Origin: an uncultured Bacteroidales bacterium
Lineage (GTDB): Bacteria; Bacteroidota; Bacteroidia; Bacteroidales; Paludibacteraceae
Length of the DNA stretch: 64,000 nt
Assembly: GCA_900319005.1 (NCBI GenBank)
Contig: ONMV01000005.1
Coordinates: 1 to 64,000, forward strand
Reading direction: 5' to 3'
The translations under genes and the position numbers were made by a program. How positions within the stretch are numbered: position 1 is the first letter of the stretch; every line of letters starts with the position of its first letter. This document shows positions 40,610-49,930 of the stretch, piece by piece. The notes beneath the pieces are model-generated. The model worked only from the letters and a program-made list of their open reading frames with translations. It was not told the origin of the DNA and searched no databases.

Positions 40610-42460
40610 TTATTTCACCAATTTAACGATTATAGTGCTGAGGGCGGGAACTTCAATATCCCTGCGGTTGAGATCAACTACTTCGCCGGTCATAGGGTTG
40701 AACCCGACGGCATTGTAACGACCTAAGATCTCAGCGTAGGTCTCTGTCGGAATACGGCGAGGCTCTTCGGCTGCGTTCGCAAAGACAAAGACCGCTTCCT
40801 TATCATTATAGCGGAAATACGAATAGGTGTTGTTTCGCGCAAGGAAATGCATCGTCCTGCCCCAATGGAGCACAGGTTCATCCTTTCGCCAATTGAAAAG
40901 ACGGCTTTGGAAATCACACATCTCCTGCATAGCCGGCGTCACCTCTGCTCCTAACGGCAGCGGAGCACGCAGATAAGAGTGGTTGTTCGGATCTTCTCCC
41001 TTGGAGGTCATAGCGTACTCATCGCCGTAGAGAACTTGCGGAATACCACGCATCGTAGCGAGCAGCACGTAAGCCAATTTGACGCGACGAGGGTCTTTGT
41101 CTTTGACTACATCCGTGATACGAGCCATATCGTGGTTGCCAAGGAAAGTGAGCAATTTATTGACATCGGCGTACATATAATCCATCGTCATAGCATCATA
41201 GACGCGCGTCAGACCGTTACCCCAACCCTGACCATCGTTCTCCAGTGCTTGACGGATCGCCTCTTCTACGGGGAAATCCATGACGGTAGGAAGGTTCGAA
41301 TCAAAATTATCGAAGTTCATCGCACCGCTCTGCCAATAAGCTACAGCCGGGGCAGGGCGCGTCCAGCACTCTCCGACGATATTGATATTCGGGTACTCAT
41401 CGCGGATAGCTTTAAGCCAACGGCTCGCAGGGATCTTCTCGATATACGGATACGTGTCCACACGCAGACCGTCGAGATCCGCATATTCAATCCACCAGAT
41501 CGCCCATAACTGGAAATACTGTAACAGGTCATTGTTCTCCAAGTTCATATCCGGCATCGGATGGTCAAACCAACCGCGGTTAGAGAGCTTACGGTCGTAC
41601 TCCGACGCATTGATGTCATAATTGGCGGTGAAGACATTATTGGTGTTCGTGAACTCGGGGAACTGGTTAATCCAGTCGTGGTAGGGCAGGTCTTTCATCC
41701 ACCAGTGTGCCGCGCCACAATGATTGGGCACCATATCCATGAGGATCTTCAACCCCTTGCTATGAGCCTGTTGAACCATTTGCTTGTATAGTTCGTTCGT
41801 GCCATAACGCGGATCGATATGATAGTAGTCCGAGCAAGCATAACCATGATACGACCATGCTGCCTCGTCGTCGCCTAACATCGGAGTAGGCCAGATTGCG
41901 GTACAGCCCAGTTTCTTAATATGGTCAAACGAATTGATGATACCTTGTATATCACCTCCCCAACGTCCGTTCACGTTGTTCTTGTCGGCTTTCTCACGGG
42001 TGTCAGGAGTGCTGTTATTCGACTCATCTCCATCTACGAAACGATCGCTCATAATGAGGTAAACTACATCCGAAGCATCAAAACTATTACGCTGACGACT
42101 ACCTTCGCGACGCTCTGAGATAACATAATCATAACTTGCCTTCTTCTTGCCTTTCTGCAACGTAATCCGGTACGTTCCGGGGTCGTTCACTTGCATGTCA
42201 ACAAACAAATAGTTAGGGCTCTCGGCGTTGTGTTGACCGGTCGGAACCAGTCCCAAGCACTGACCGCGCATTACTTTGCCTTTCACCACTTGCTGAACGC
42301 TCACTTGGGCATCTGACAGATCCTGCCCATGGAAGAGCAGGGTAAGCGGGGTGTGCATGTTCGTCCACCAGCATAAAGGTTCTACCTGTTCAATCTTCGG
42401 GGCAGCGAACACTAACTGGCTGGCGATTAGTGCTGCTGCAAAAAGAGAAAATCGATTCAT
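40610..42460 (-). CDS. Secreted GH13 alpha-amylase, SusA/neopullulanase type
   Basis: This 616-residue periplasmic enzyme has a signal peptide (cleavage after VFA), a cyclomaltodextrinase-type N-terminal beta domain (about 22-120), a GH13 (beta/alpha)8 barrel and a C-terminal beta domain. The catalytic residues are present: nucleophile Asp in GLRVDTYPY (about 335), acid/base Glu in IVGECWT (about 363) and Asp in FLGNHDMARI (about 444), plus DMVPNHCG of region I. It should cut alpha-1,4 glucans such as starch fragments entering the periplasm. No SusC/D genes are adjacent. It lies just downstream of the YihY gene on the same strand. Confidence 0.93.
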   Translation of the reverse strand: MNRFSLFAAALIASQLVFAAPKIEQVEPLCWWTNMHTPLTLLFHGQDLSDAQVSVQQVVKGKVMRGQCLGLVPTGQHNAESPNYLFVDMQVNDPGTYRITLQKGKKKASYDYVISERREGSRQRNSFDASDVVYLIMSDRFVDGDESNNSTPDTREKADKNNVNGRWGGDIQGIINSFDHIKKLGCTAIWPTPMLGDDEAAWSYHGYACSDYYHIDPRYGTNELYKQMVQQAHSKGLKILMDMVPNHCGAAHWWMKDLPYHDWINQFPEFTNTNNVFTANYDINASEYDRKLSNRGWFDHPMPDMNLENNDLLQYFQLWAIWWIEYADLDGLRVDTYPYIEKIPASRWLKAIRDEYPNINIVGECWTRPAPAVAYWQSGAMNFDNFDSNLPTVMDFPVEEAIRQALENDGQGWGNGLTRVYDAMTMDYMYADVNKLLTFLGNHDMARITDVVKDKDPRRVKLAYVLLATMRGIPQVLYGDEYAMTSKGEDPNNHSYLRAPLPLGAEVTPAMQEMCDFQSRLFNWRKDEPVLHWGRTMHFLARNNTYSYFRYNDKEAVFVFANAAEEPRRIPTETYAEILGRYNAVGFNPMTGEVVDLNRRDIEVPALSTIIVKLVK

Positions 42461-42462
42461 AA

Positions 42463-43779
42463 TTACAATTGATTAATTAGTATTTGATCTAAAGTTTGAT
42501 TATCCTTTTTTATCTGTATATATCTCTTCCAGAAATCCTGCATCTCAGGGCTGGGATTTTGCAGGAAGAGCTCTGTTCCTTGGCTTTCTATTCGCTCCAC
42601 TACCATCCCGCAAGTGATCTTGTGGGTATCGAGTGCCGGTTGGTAAGTCTTCTCTTCCTTGCCCTCTACATACACCTCGCGAAGGATACCCGTCTCCACC
42701 ATACGTCCCAACAGTTGGTTTACTAATCTAATGGGCAAATAATCGCGAATAGCCAGTTCGTGCGCCGTGAGCGGTGCTTCGTCCGCCTCGAACCGCCTAA
42801 CTATAATAGAAAGAAGGTAGAGCATAATGAAGTCTTTGTATCGGCGGGACATCTTTTTGAGGTCCTCTTCGTACTCAAACTCTTCGTTATTCTGGATGGC
42901 GTACGACATCTCCGCTCCAATGAGGATCAGCAGACTGGTGTATTGGAGCCAGGTCATCAGGATAGGGATCGTAGCGAAGGCACCATAGACGATGCTGGTA
43001 CGTCCGAGCATAGCAATCAAATAGACCGAGAGCATCTGTAACACCTGAAAAAGTGACCCCATGATAACACCGGGAATGAGGGCGCTAAGGAAATGCACTT
43101 TGGTGTTGGGGATAGCGATATACATGCCCGTGAAGAGCAACCAGCAGATACCGAATTGCAGCGTGGTAGCCCCGCCGTTATGGAAGAACTCATGCAGGGA
43201 ACCATCCTCACTCAGCAGACCCGACATAGTAGCATGCAGAAAAATGCTGATACCTGCGCTGCACACGATGAGGACGGGGATTAGCACCAGAATAGCGATG
43301 TAAGTGGTCACTTGATGAAGAACAGAACGCGATTTCTGCACATTCCAAATCTTGTTAAAAGCTGTCTCCACGGATTGGAAGAACGAATATACCGCCCATA
43401 GGAGCACAATTAAACCGATACCAACAAACACGCCTCCTTGCGCTGTGCTGAGGTATCGGTCCACCATCTGCATGATTGTAGGCACCATGTTGGTCTCGCC
43501 TAAAAAGGAGGCATTCAGTTGGCGTTCTATCACGTCCACTACGCCAAAACCCTTAGCTACGGCTACTACCATCGCCAAGATCGGAACGACTGCAAAAATA
43601 AGAGAGTAGGTGAGGGATTTGGCTTTGTCGTTGAGGTTTTTAGATCCAAAACCTCGTGCCACCAAGACGATTGTCCGGATGATGGCATACCCCAGACGCT
43701 GAAAGAAACCGTCGAACTCCGTTGTGGTACGACGCCACATGTCATAGCGGACAAATCGTGATATATCGGAACTCTTCAT
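42463..43779 (-). CDS. YihY/BrkB family membrane protein
   Basis: The 438-residue inner-membrane protein has six hydrophobic segments with family motifs: DKAKSLTYSLIFAVVPILAMVVAVAKGF in the first helices, the central FQSVETAFNKIWNV, and LPNTKVHF-like IPNTKVHFLSALIPG. Residues 310-438 form a cytoplasmic tail with a winged-helix-like region, common in Bacteroidota members. The family is not an RNase despite older labels; its function is unclear. It starts only 18 bp after the 3' end of RNase P RNA, so readthrough from the tRNA-rnpB transcript may express it. Confidence 0.9.
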   Translation of the reverse strand: MKSSDISRFVRYDMWRRTTTEFDGFFQRLGYAIIRTIVLVARGFGSKNLNDKAKSLTYSLIFAVVPILAMVVAVAKGFGVVDVIERQLNASFLGETNMVPTIMQMVDRYLSTAQGGVFVGIGLIVLLWAVYSFFQSVETAFNKIWNVQKSRSVLHQVTTYIAILVLIPVLIVCSAGISIFLHATMSGLLSEDGSLHEFFHNGGATTLQFGICWLLFTGMYIAIPNTKVHFLSALIPGVIMGSLFQVLQMLSVYLIAMLGRTSIVYGAFATIPILMTWLQYTSLLILIGAEMSYAIQNNEEFEYEEDLKKMSRRYKDFIMLYLLSIIVRRFEADEAPLTAHELAIRDYLPIRLVNQLLGRMVETGILREVYVEGKEEKTYQPALDTHKITCGMVVERIESQGTELFLQNPSPEMQDFWKRYIQIKKDNQTLDQILINQL

Positions 43780-43797
43780 GGTTTTTATAATTAAAAA

Positions 43798-44106
43798 GTA
43801 AATCTATAAGCCGGGTTCTGTACTGCCTAAGCAGCGTCTATCATTAATCTCGAAGCACGTGTTACCACGTCTTTCTCTCGCTTCCTACCCTCCGACTCAC
43901 GCGAGCAGCGCTCAGACATCGGTTTACTTGGAATTGCAGCCCATAGTGTGCTCGTTTCACCTTTCTCGTCTCTGTAGCAGGGACCAAACATTACTGCCTG
44001 ACGGCCGTTAACCGCGATGGTGCTCTATGCTGCCCGGACTTTCCTCTGAGGATGAGATTAAAGCATAAATGCTTTTCTTTCCCTCCACAGCGATAGACCG
44101 ATTTAC
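43798..44106 (-). ncRNA. rnpB: RNase P RNA, bacterial class A
   Basis: On the minus strand the invariant core is seen: GAGGAAAGTCCGGGCAGCAT near the 5' end, AGTAATG and GGTGAAACG inside, and ACAGAACCCGGCTTAT near the 3' end. GTAAATC (44106-44100) pairs with GATTTAC (43804-43798) to close P1. It is the catalytic RNA that trims tRNA 5' leaders. At about 309 nt it is compact. Immediately upstream is tRNA-Gly, probably in the same transcript. P1 followed by a T-run may end transcription. Confidence 0.95.
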
Positions 44107-44113
44107 TTTTAAG

Positions 44114-44184
44114 AGCGGTGTACGGGAATCGAACCCGCCTCCTCGGCTTGGGAAGCCGATGCACTACCGATGTGCTAACACCGC
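44114..44184 (-). tRNA. tRNA-Gly (anticodon CCC)
   Basis: The minus strand folds as a cloverleaf: acceptor GCGGTGT/ACACCGC, anticodon stem TCGGC/GCCGA with loop TTCCCAA (anticodon CCC), and T arm GCGGG-TTCGATT-CCCGT. CCA is not encoded. Only 7 bp separate it from rnpB. Confidence 0.95.
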
Positions 44185-44186
44185 AA

Positions 44187-44232
44187 ATGATGTACGATTT
44201 ACGAATGTACGATGTACGATTTCATCAAATCG
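44187..44232. repeat. tgtacgattt simple repeat upstream of tRNA-Gly
   Basis: atgtacgatttacga, atgtacg and atgtacgattt units lie between the promoter and the tRNA. Confidence 0.8.
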
Positions 44233-44236
44233 GGTG

Positions 44237-44268
44237 CAAAGGTACAACAAATTTTGCAAATATGCAAA
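44237..44268 (-). promoter_or_regulatory. Promoter of the tRNA-Gly/rnpB transcript
   Basis: Minus strand: TTTG, 20 nt (CATATTTGC... ending TTTGTTG), TACCTTTG, then CACCC. Confidence 0.88.
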
Positions 44269-44283
44269 TAAAAAGTGCGCTTT

Positions 44284-45525
44284 TTAGTAAATTTCTACAA
44301 TTTCGCGTTTCAGACGCTTGGTGATTTGAGACGGATGGAGAGGGTGTACATCCTTGGTTTCCAGACCGGTAACGCGTTGAGTCGCTTTGATATTTACAGG
44401 AATCTCCGCCTTCTTTGAACCGATGATGTGCGCATTGAGAATCATGTTTTTCTCCAGCGTATAGACCTGTCCGTCACGGCGTTGGAAAATCGTATTCAGA
44501 TCCACCGCGGCACGCAGTTTCTTGAGGCGGAATTTCTCTATGCGATGTTCGTCCATATTGAGCAGATTGAGCATCTGGAGTTGGTCGGCGTTCAGTCTGA
44601 TTCCGAACGGAATGGTCACTTTGACCTCCGCGTGCTCCGAAAAACGGCGCACGGCATAAGTCTCCGAATCAATGATATAATGGCGTTTGTACTCCATCCT
44701 GAAGAATCCCAAGTACTTGCTTATTTTCTCTGTATGGGTCAGTACCGTTTCTCCTTCGGATTCATTGCTGACCCTCCAGTGCTTCAAATCGCCCATCGAT
44801 TCCTCGAAATTATGCTTCATATGACCCATCGCAAAGAGCGCACGGTGTACTACCACGCCCGAATCGATAGCGTTGGCTGCTTTGCGCATGAATTTCTCCT
44901 TTTGCTTCTTCTCTATGCGCTCGATAGCGTCTCCGGCAAGCAGCTCGTCCGCTTCTGCTCGTTTACGCGAATCAAAGAAACGTTTGCAAAATCGGCCTTG
45001 GAACTGCACGGAATCGCGTCCTTCACGCCCGATTTCCGGAAGAACCACCACGTTCGCTATCATCTGCTCCATGCCCCATGTGCTGCCTTCGGATTGCATC
45101 CTGACATCGCTCACTATCTGGTATTGTGCATTCTCGTCCGGAAACTCCTCCTCTAATTTCAGATACACGGCATGAAGCAGAGCGGCCATTTTCTTGCGTT
45201 TGTTGCGTTGTTTATGCGCCTTGGCGGCTATCACGGTCTCTTCCAATGCTATAGGTTGTTCATGCATGGTGATCGTTGCGTTTCCGTCTTTGAGAATAGA
45301 AGCAGGAACGGTCTGTTTCTCATAACCGATAAAGGAAATGATCACTTCAGAATAATCGGTCAAGTCCGCGGTAAAGGAGAACTGACCGTCATTATTGGTG
45401 GCAGTACCAAACTCAGGTTGTGTCTGGGGATATACCGTCGCATAGGGGATTGGATTTCCTTTTTCGTCCACTACTTTTCCTGTAAAAGTGGCAATGAATG
45501 ACAATATAAATAATAAGGTGTTCAT
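44284..45525 (-). CDS. CarboxypepD_reg-like domain protein
   Basis: This 413-residue envelope protein begins with a short signal peptide (MNTLLFILSFIATFTG). A carboxypeptidase regulatory-like beta domain follows (about 15-95: GKVVDEKGNPIPYATVY, NNDGQFSF, FIGYEKQTV), as also found at the N-termini of TonB-dependent receptors. The rest (about 110-413) is a conserved Bacteroidota region of unknown role with a KRKKMAALLHAVY helix and beta-rich end; no barrel-type C-terminus is visible. It is transcribed from the promoters at 45550 and possibly 45857. Confidence 0.75.
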   Translation of the reverse strand: MNTLLFILSFIATFTGKVVDEKGNPIPYATVYPQTQPEFGTATNNDGQFSFTADLTDYSEVIISFIGYEKQTVPASILKDGNATITMHEQPIALEETVIAAKAHKQRNKRKKMAALLHAVYLKLEEEFPDENAQYQIVSDVRMQSEGSTWGMEQMIANVVVLPEIGREGRDSVQFQGRFCKRFFDSRKRAEADELLAGDAIERIEKKQKEKFMRKAANAIDSGVVVHRALFAMGHMKHNFEESMGDLKHWRVSNESEGETVLTHTEKISKYLGFFRMEYKRHYIIDSETYAVRRFSEHAEVKVTIPFGIRLNADQLQMLNLLNMDEHRIEKFRLKKLRAAVDLNTIFQRRDGQVYTLEKNMILNAHIIGSKKAEIPVNIKATQRVTGLETKDVHPLHPSQITKRLKREIVEIY

Positions 45526-45549
45526 TGTGTCGAAATATCAAATCGAGTG

Positions 45550-45581
45550 CAAAGGTACAAAAAATATACCAAACCCGCAAA
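45550..45581 (-). promoter_or_regulatory. Proximal promoter of the CarboxypepD_reg gene
   Basis: Minus strand: TTTG, 20 nt ending TTTTTTG, TACCTTTG, then CA. It ends 24 bp before the start codon. Confidence 0.88.
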
Positions 45582-45589
45582 TTTTTAGA

Positions 45590-45850
45590 GCTTTTAACCC
45601 TAAAAAAATGTTTCAATCACCTCAGAAACCCGCCACAAACAAGCTTTAAACCCGCCTCAAATTTGCTTAAAACATGCCGAAAGCACATACCAACGTAGCA
45701 AAAACGGGGAAAAACGTGAAAATCAATGGGTCATCCCGAGATTCGAGTGGGTGATTAGTGGGTGATTAGTGGGAGGTTAGTGGGTTGATTGGCTGACGTG
45801 AGGCTTAGATCAAGCCTCGGAAAAAGAATAAATTCAGCTTTCTTTCAAAT
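45590..45850 (-). other. Gene-free stretch between two tandem promoters
   Basis: The 579-bp gap 45526-46104 holds two minus promoters, one plus promoter and this region, which has no ORF. Within it are a hairpin (GAGGCTT-agatc-AAGCCTC, 45800-45818), a ggtgattagtg simple repeat and a doubled gaaacccgcc/taaacccgcc motif. It may be a long 5' leader or a separate RNA. Confidence 0.45.
45747..45790. repeat. gggtgattagt simple repeat
   Basis: gtgggtgattagtgggtgat units, then gggaggttagtggg, repeat at 11-bp periodicity. Confidence 0.8.
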
Positions 45851-45856
45851 CCGCTG

Positions 45857-45888
45857 CAAAGGTACAACAAATTTTTCATATATGCAAA
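45857..45888 (-). promoter_or_regulatory. Distal minus-strand promoter
   Basis: Minus strand: TTTG, 20 nt (CATATATGAAAA... ending TTTGTTG), TACCTTTG, then CA. A full consensus match 330 bp upstream of the CarboxypepD_reg start. Confidence 0.85.
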
Positions 45889-46031
45889 TTTTTTTGACCT
45901 TTTTGGGACTTTTTTGACAAAATGGCATTTAAGCGATTGAGGAATTTATTTCGACACTCCCTCGAAAAGAAGACAAAAAGCGCTTAAAATGCAAAAAAAT
46001 GGGCAAAAAACGAAAAATTATCGCGTACGCG

Positions 46032-46063
46032 CTTGCGTATATGAAAAATAATTTGTATCTTTG
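46032..46063 (+). promoter_or_regulatory. Promoter of gyrA
   Basis: CTTG, 20 nt (CGTATATGAAAA... ending TTTG), TATCTTTG, then CACG; 41 bp before the gyrA start. Confidence 0.88.
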
Positions 46064-46104
46064 CACGCTTTTTTGATAAAAATGAATAAAAATCAATATT
46101 AACA

Positions 46105-48687
46105 ATGGAAGAAAACAACGAGATTATTAAGAATGATCACATTATTCCTGTGAAGATTGACGAGGAAATGAAATCCTCGTATATCGATTACTCGATGAGT
46201 GTGATCGTGAGCCGTGCGCTGCCGGATGTGCGCGACGGTTTCAAACCGGTTCACCGCCGTGTGCTGTTCGGAATGAACGAGCTCGGTAACACGAGTGACA
46301 AACCGACGAAGAAAAGTGCACGTATCGTCGGTGAGGTAATGGGTAAGTATCACCCGCATGGTGACAGTTCAATCTATGGTACGCTCGTCCGTATGGCACA
46401 GCCTTGGGCAATGCGTTACTGCCTCGTAGATGGTCAGGGAAACTTCGGTTCGGTCGATGGTGACGGAGCAGCTGCTATGCGTTATACCGAGGCTCGTCTC
46501 TCCAAACTCGCAGAGGAAATGCTCCGCGACATCGAGAAGGACACTGTAGATATGCAGAATAACTTCGACGACTCCCTCAAAGAGCCGACCGTACTTCCGT
46601 GTCGTTTCCCGAACCTCTTGGTGAACGGTGCAAGCGGTATTGCAGTCGGTATGGCAACGAACATGCCGACGCATAACTTGAGCGAGGTGATTGACGGCTG
46701 TTGCGCGTACATTAATAATATTAAAGCGCGTATGCACGATGCGTCGGTTGAAGATATCACCGTAGAGGATCTGATGGAGCATGTGAAAGCGCCGGATTTC
46801 CCGACAGGCGGTACTATCTACGGTTATCAGGGCGTCAAAGACGCTTATGAGACCGGTCGTGGACGCGTAGTGATCCGTTCGAATGCGGACATCGAGACCG
46901 ATGACAACGGAAGGGAGCGTATTGTGATCACCGAGCTGCCGTACGGCGTAGTGAAGAACGAGTTGGTAAAAGCTATCGCTGAACTCGCCAACGAGAAGAA
47001 GATCGAAGGTATCTCCGATATTCAGGATCATTCCAAACGCGATATCCGTATTGTGATTGACGTGAAGCGCGACGCCAACGCGCAGGTAGTGCTCAATAAG
47101 TTGTATAAGTTCACCGCGCTGCAGTCGAGCTTTGCGGTAAACAGCATCGCCCTTGTGAAAGGTCGTCCGATGCTCTTGAACCTCAAGCAGCTCATCGGTA
47201 ACTTCATTGAGCACCGTATGGACGTAGTGACCCGTCGTACGAAATACGAACTCAAGAAAGCAGAGGAGAAAGCACATATCTTGGAAGGCTTGATCATCGC
47301 GGTGGATAACATCGACGAGGTGGTACATATCATCCGTGCAAGCCGCACTCCGGCAGATGCTCAGACGAACTTGGAGAAGCGCTTCAACCTCGATAACCTG
47401 CAATCGAAAGCGATCGTAGATATGCGTCTGGCTTCGTTGACAGGCTTGCGTATCGATGAGTTGAAAGCTGAGTACGAGGAAATCGAGAAACTGATCGCCC
47501 ATTTGAACGAACTGTTGGCAAACGAGGAAATGCGTTATGATGTCATCAACGCAGAGCTCGTGGAGATCAAAGAGAAATACGGCGACGAGCGTCGTACCAA
47601 GATTGTGAAGATGGCTACCGAGTTCAACCCCGAAGATATGTACGCCGATGACGATATGGTAATCACCATCTCGCACCTCGGATATATCAAACGTACTCCG
47701 CTGGCAGACTTCCGTCAGCAGACCCGTGGCGGTATCGGTTCGAAAGCCGGTTCGGCACGCGATCAGGACTTCATCGAGTATGTACACCAAGCTTCGATGC
47801 ACTCGACGATGATGTTCTTTACCGAGATGGGACGTCTCTACTGGCTCAAGGTTTACGAGTTGCCGGAAGGTAACAAGCAGTCCAAGGGTCGTGCTATCCA
47901 GAACATGATCAACCTCCAGAAGGGTGATAAGGTTCGTACGTGTATCAACGTGAAGGGTCTGAATGACCAAGAGTATATCGAGAACCACTATCTGATCTTT
48001 GTGACCAAGAACGGTCTGATGAAGAAAACGACCTTGGAGGCTTATTCCCGTCCGCGTGCTAATGGTATCATCGCACTCGGTCTGCGTGAAGGCGACGAAC
48101 TGATCGGTGTTACCCTGACCGACGGACAGAGCGAGATGCTCGTGGCTTCGTACAACGGTAAAGTGTGCCGTTTCAACGAAGGCGGTGTACGTCCGATGGG
48201 GCGTGGAGCTACCGGTGTGAAAGCAATTACTTTGGAAGAAGATGGCCAAGATCGCGTGATTGGCACGGTTTGTGTAGAGAAGGGTACAGACAAGAATATC
48301 CTCGTGATTTCCGAGAACGGATTCGGTAAGCGTACGCCGGTCGATGATGAGGAGGGCAACCCGATCTATCGTGTGACGAACCGTGGTGGTAAGGGTGTCA
48401 AGACCATCGAAATCACGGAGAAGACCGGCCACTTGGTAGGTATCGAAGCTGTAACCGACGCAGACGACCTGATGCTGATCACTAAATCCGGAACCGCTAT
48501 CCGCATGGATATCTCTACCATTCGTCAGACCGGACGTGCCGCACAGGGCGTTAAACTGATCGAACTCCAGAAACGTAACGACTGTCTCATGAGCGGTTGT
48601 ATCGTTCCGAAAGAGGAAGAAGAGGAAGAGGTTAGTGCCGTTAACGAAGAAACGGAAGAAACAAATAACAACGAAAATCAAGAATAA
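46105..48687 (+). CDS. gyrA: DNA gyrase subunit A
   Basis: The 860-residue subunit breaks and rejoins DNA in gyrase. The N-terminus SYIDYSMSVIVSRALPDVRDGFKPVHRR is diagnostic, the catalytic tyrosine lies in AAMRYTEARL (about residue 127), and the quinolone-region helix HPHGDSSIYGTLVRMAQPW has Ser rather than a resistance change at the usual position. The C-terminal pinwheel has six blades with the GyrA-box-like QTRGGIGSKAG (near 545). The tail is very acidic (EEEEEVSAVNEETEE). It has its own promoter and is 1 bp from the TPR gene. Confidence 0.98.
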   Translation: MEENNEIIKNDHIIPVKIDEEMKSSYIDYSMSVIVSRALPDVRDGFKPVHRRVLFGMNELGNTSDKPTKKSARIVGEVMGKYHPHGDSSIYGTLVRMAQPWAMRYCLVDGQGNFGSVDGDGAAAMRYTEARLSKLAEEMLRDIEKDTVDMQNNFDDSLKEPTVLPCRFPNLLVNGASGIAVGMATNMPTHNLSEVIDGCCAYINNIKARMHDASVEDITVEDLMEHVKAPDFPTGGTIYGYQGVKDAYETGRGRVVIRSNADIETDDNGRERIVITELPYGVVKNELVKAIAELANEKKIEGISDIQDHSKRDIRIVIDVKRDANAQVVLNKLYKFTALQSSFAVNSIALVKGRPMLLNLKQLIGNFIEHRMDVVTRRTKYELKKAEEKAHILEGLIIAVDNIDEVVHIIRASRTPADAQTNLEKRFNLDNLQSKAIVDMRLASLTGLRIDELKAEYEEIEKLIAHLNELLANEEMRYDVINAELVEIKEKYGDERRTKIVKMATEFNPEDMYADDDMVITISHLGYIKRTPLADFRQQTRGGIGSKAGSARDQDFIEYVHQASMHSTMMFFTEMGRLYWLKVYELPEGNKQSKGRAIQNMINLQKGDKVRTCINVKGLNDQEYIENHYLIFVTKNGLMKKTTLEAYSRPRANGIIALGLREGDELIGVTLTDGQSEMLVASYNGKVCRFNEGGVRPMGRGATGVKAITLEEDGQDRVIGTVCVEKGTDKNILVISENGFGKRTPVDDEEGNPIYRVTNRGGKGVKTIEITEKTGHLVGIEAVTDADDLMLITKSGTAIRMDISTIRQTGRAAQGVKLIELQKRNDCLMSGCIVPKEEEEEEVSAVNEETEETNNNENQE

Positions 48688-48688
48688 T

Positions 48689-49930
48689 ATGAGAAAACAT
48701 TTGATTTTGGCAGCACTCGTGCTGATAAGCGCAGGCTGCTTTGCACAAAAGAACCCGGCTACCAAGAAAGCCAAAAGTTACATGATGTCTGAGACTCCGG
48801 ACTTCAATGCTGCCCGTGCGTCAATCTTGGAGGCTTTGGATCAGGAACCGACGGCCGAGACCTATTACTGGGCAGGTATGGTCGGTTACAAAGAGGCTAT
48901 GCGTGAGAACTACAACCAGATGATGGGTGGAGCCGCTAACATTGCTGTGGAAGGAGCTGCCGTAGAAGAGAGCTATGAATACTGGCTCAAAGCGGACGAA
49001 TTGGCACAAGTATTGGTTCCGAATAAGAAAGGTGTGATGGTTCCTACCGACCCGAAAATGCGTGGTAAACTGGCTAAGATGATGCTTGAGTACTACAAAG
49101 GGCAGGAGTTGATTAAGTATGGTGTGCATCTCAACGAAAGTCGCGATTATGCAGGAGCTTACAAGGCTTTCAAGAAGCATATTGACATCCCTGAACTGGC
49201 AATGATGCAGGATGGCAAATTGCAGAAAGAGATGCCGCGTGATACTACTTATACCCAGTATAAATACTACGCTGCTATCTTTGCCATCCAGGCTGAGATG
49301 CACCATGAGGCAATTGAGCTCTTGGAACAACTCAAGGATGGTGAGTACGAGGCTATCTCTACCAACCAGTTCCTCTATCAGGAGTACGTAAACGTAAAAG
49401 ATACCGTTAAGTTCGTTGAGACGCTGCAGAATGCCATCGCTCGCTTCCCGCAAGAGCCGTGGTTCCTGCAGAACCTGATCAACTACTATATCTTCTCTGG
49501 TCAAGAGCAAACGGCTATCAATTATCTCGCTACCGCTATTGAGCGTGAACCGAACGTTGCACAGTATCATCTCATCAAAGGTAACCTCGATGAGAACCAA
49601 GGTAACTACGAGGAAGCGTTGAAAGATTTCGATAACGCTTTGGCTCTCGATCCCAAGATGGCAGATGCCATGGCTGGTAAAGGGCGTGTATATTACAACC
49701 AAGCTGTTAAACTCAACGAGGCTGCTGCTATGATCTCGGATAACAAAGAGTACAAGAAAGCGCTTGATGAGATGAACGCAGTCTTCAAAAAATCACTGCC
49801 GTTCTTTGAAAAAGCACATGAGATGGCTCCCGAAGAGCGTTCTTATCTGCAGACGCTCAAAGGTCTCTACTATCGTTTCGATATGAACGCTGAGTATGAG
49901 GCTGTTAGCGAAAAACTCAATAACCTCTAA
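48689..49930 (+). CDS. Secreted tetratricopeptide-repeat protein
   Basis: The 413-residue product starts at 48689 with a signal peptide MRKHLILAALVLISAGCFAQ, ending either at FAQ or as a lipoprotein at the Cys in SAGC. Helical TPR-like pairs fill residues 40-410; the clearest is ANLDENQGNYEEALKDFDNA-like NLDENQGNYEEALKDFDNAL with ALDPKMADAMAGKGRVYY. A related frame extends upstream into gyrA but is not needed. It may scaffold envelope complexes. Its stop overlaps the ruvX start (TAATG). Confidence 0.85.
   Translation: MRKHLILAALVLISAGCFAQKNPATKKAKSYMMSETPDFNAARASILEALDQEPTAETYYWAGMVGYKEAMRENYNQMMGGAANIAVEGAAVEESYEYWLKADELAQVLVPNKKGVMVPTDPKMRGKLAKMMLEYYKGQELIKYGVHLNESRDYAGAYKAFKKHIDIPELAMMQDGKLQKEMPRDTTYTQYKYYAAIFAIQAEMHHEAIELLEQLKDGEYEAISTNQFLYQEYVNVKDTVKFVETLQNAIARFPQEPWFLQNLINYYIFSGQEQTAINYLATAIEREPNVAQYHLIKGNLDENQGNYEEALKDFDNALALDPKMADAMAGKGRVYYNQAVKLNEAAAMISDNKEYKKALDEMNAVFKKSLPFFEKAHEMAPEERSYLQTLKGLYYRFDMNAEYEAVSEKLNNL

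Noticed and set aside
46369-48774. Long open frame (801 codons) antisense to gyrA
   Set aside because: It mirrors a highly conserved gene, has no recognisable domains and arises from codon bias on the opposite strand.
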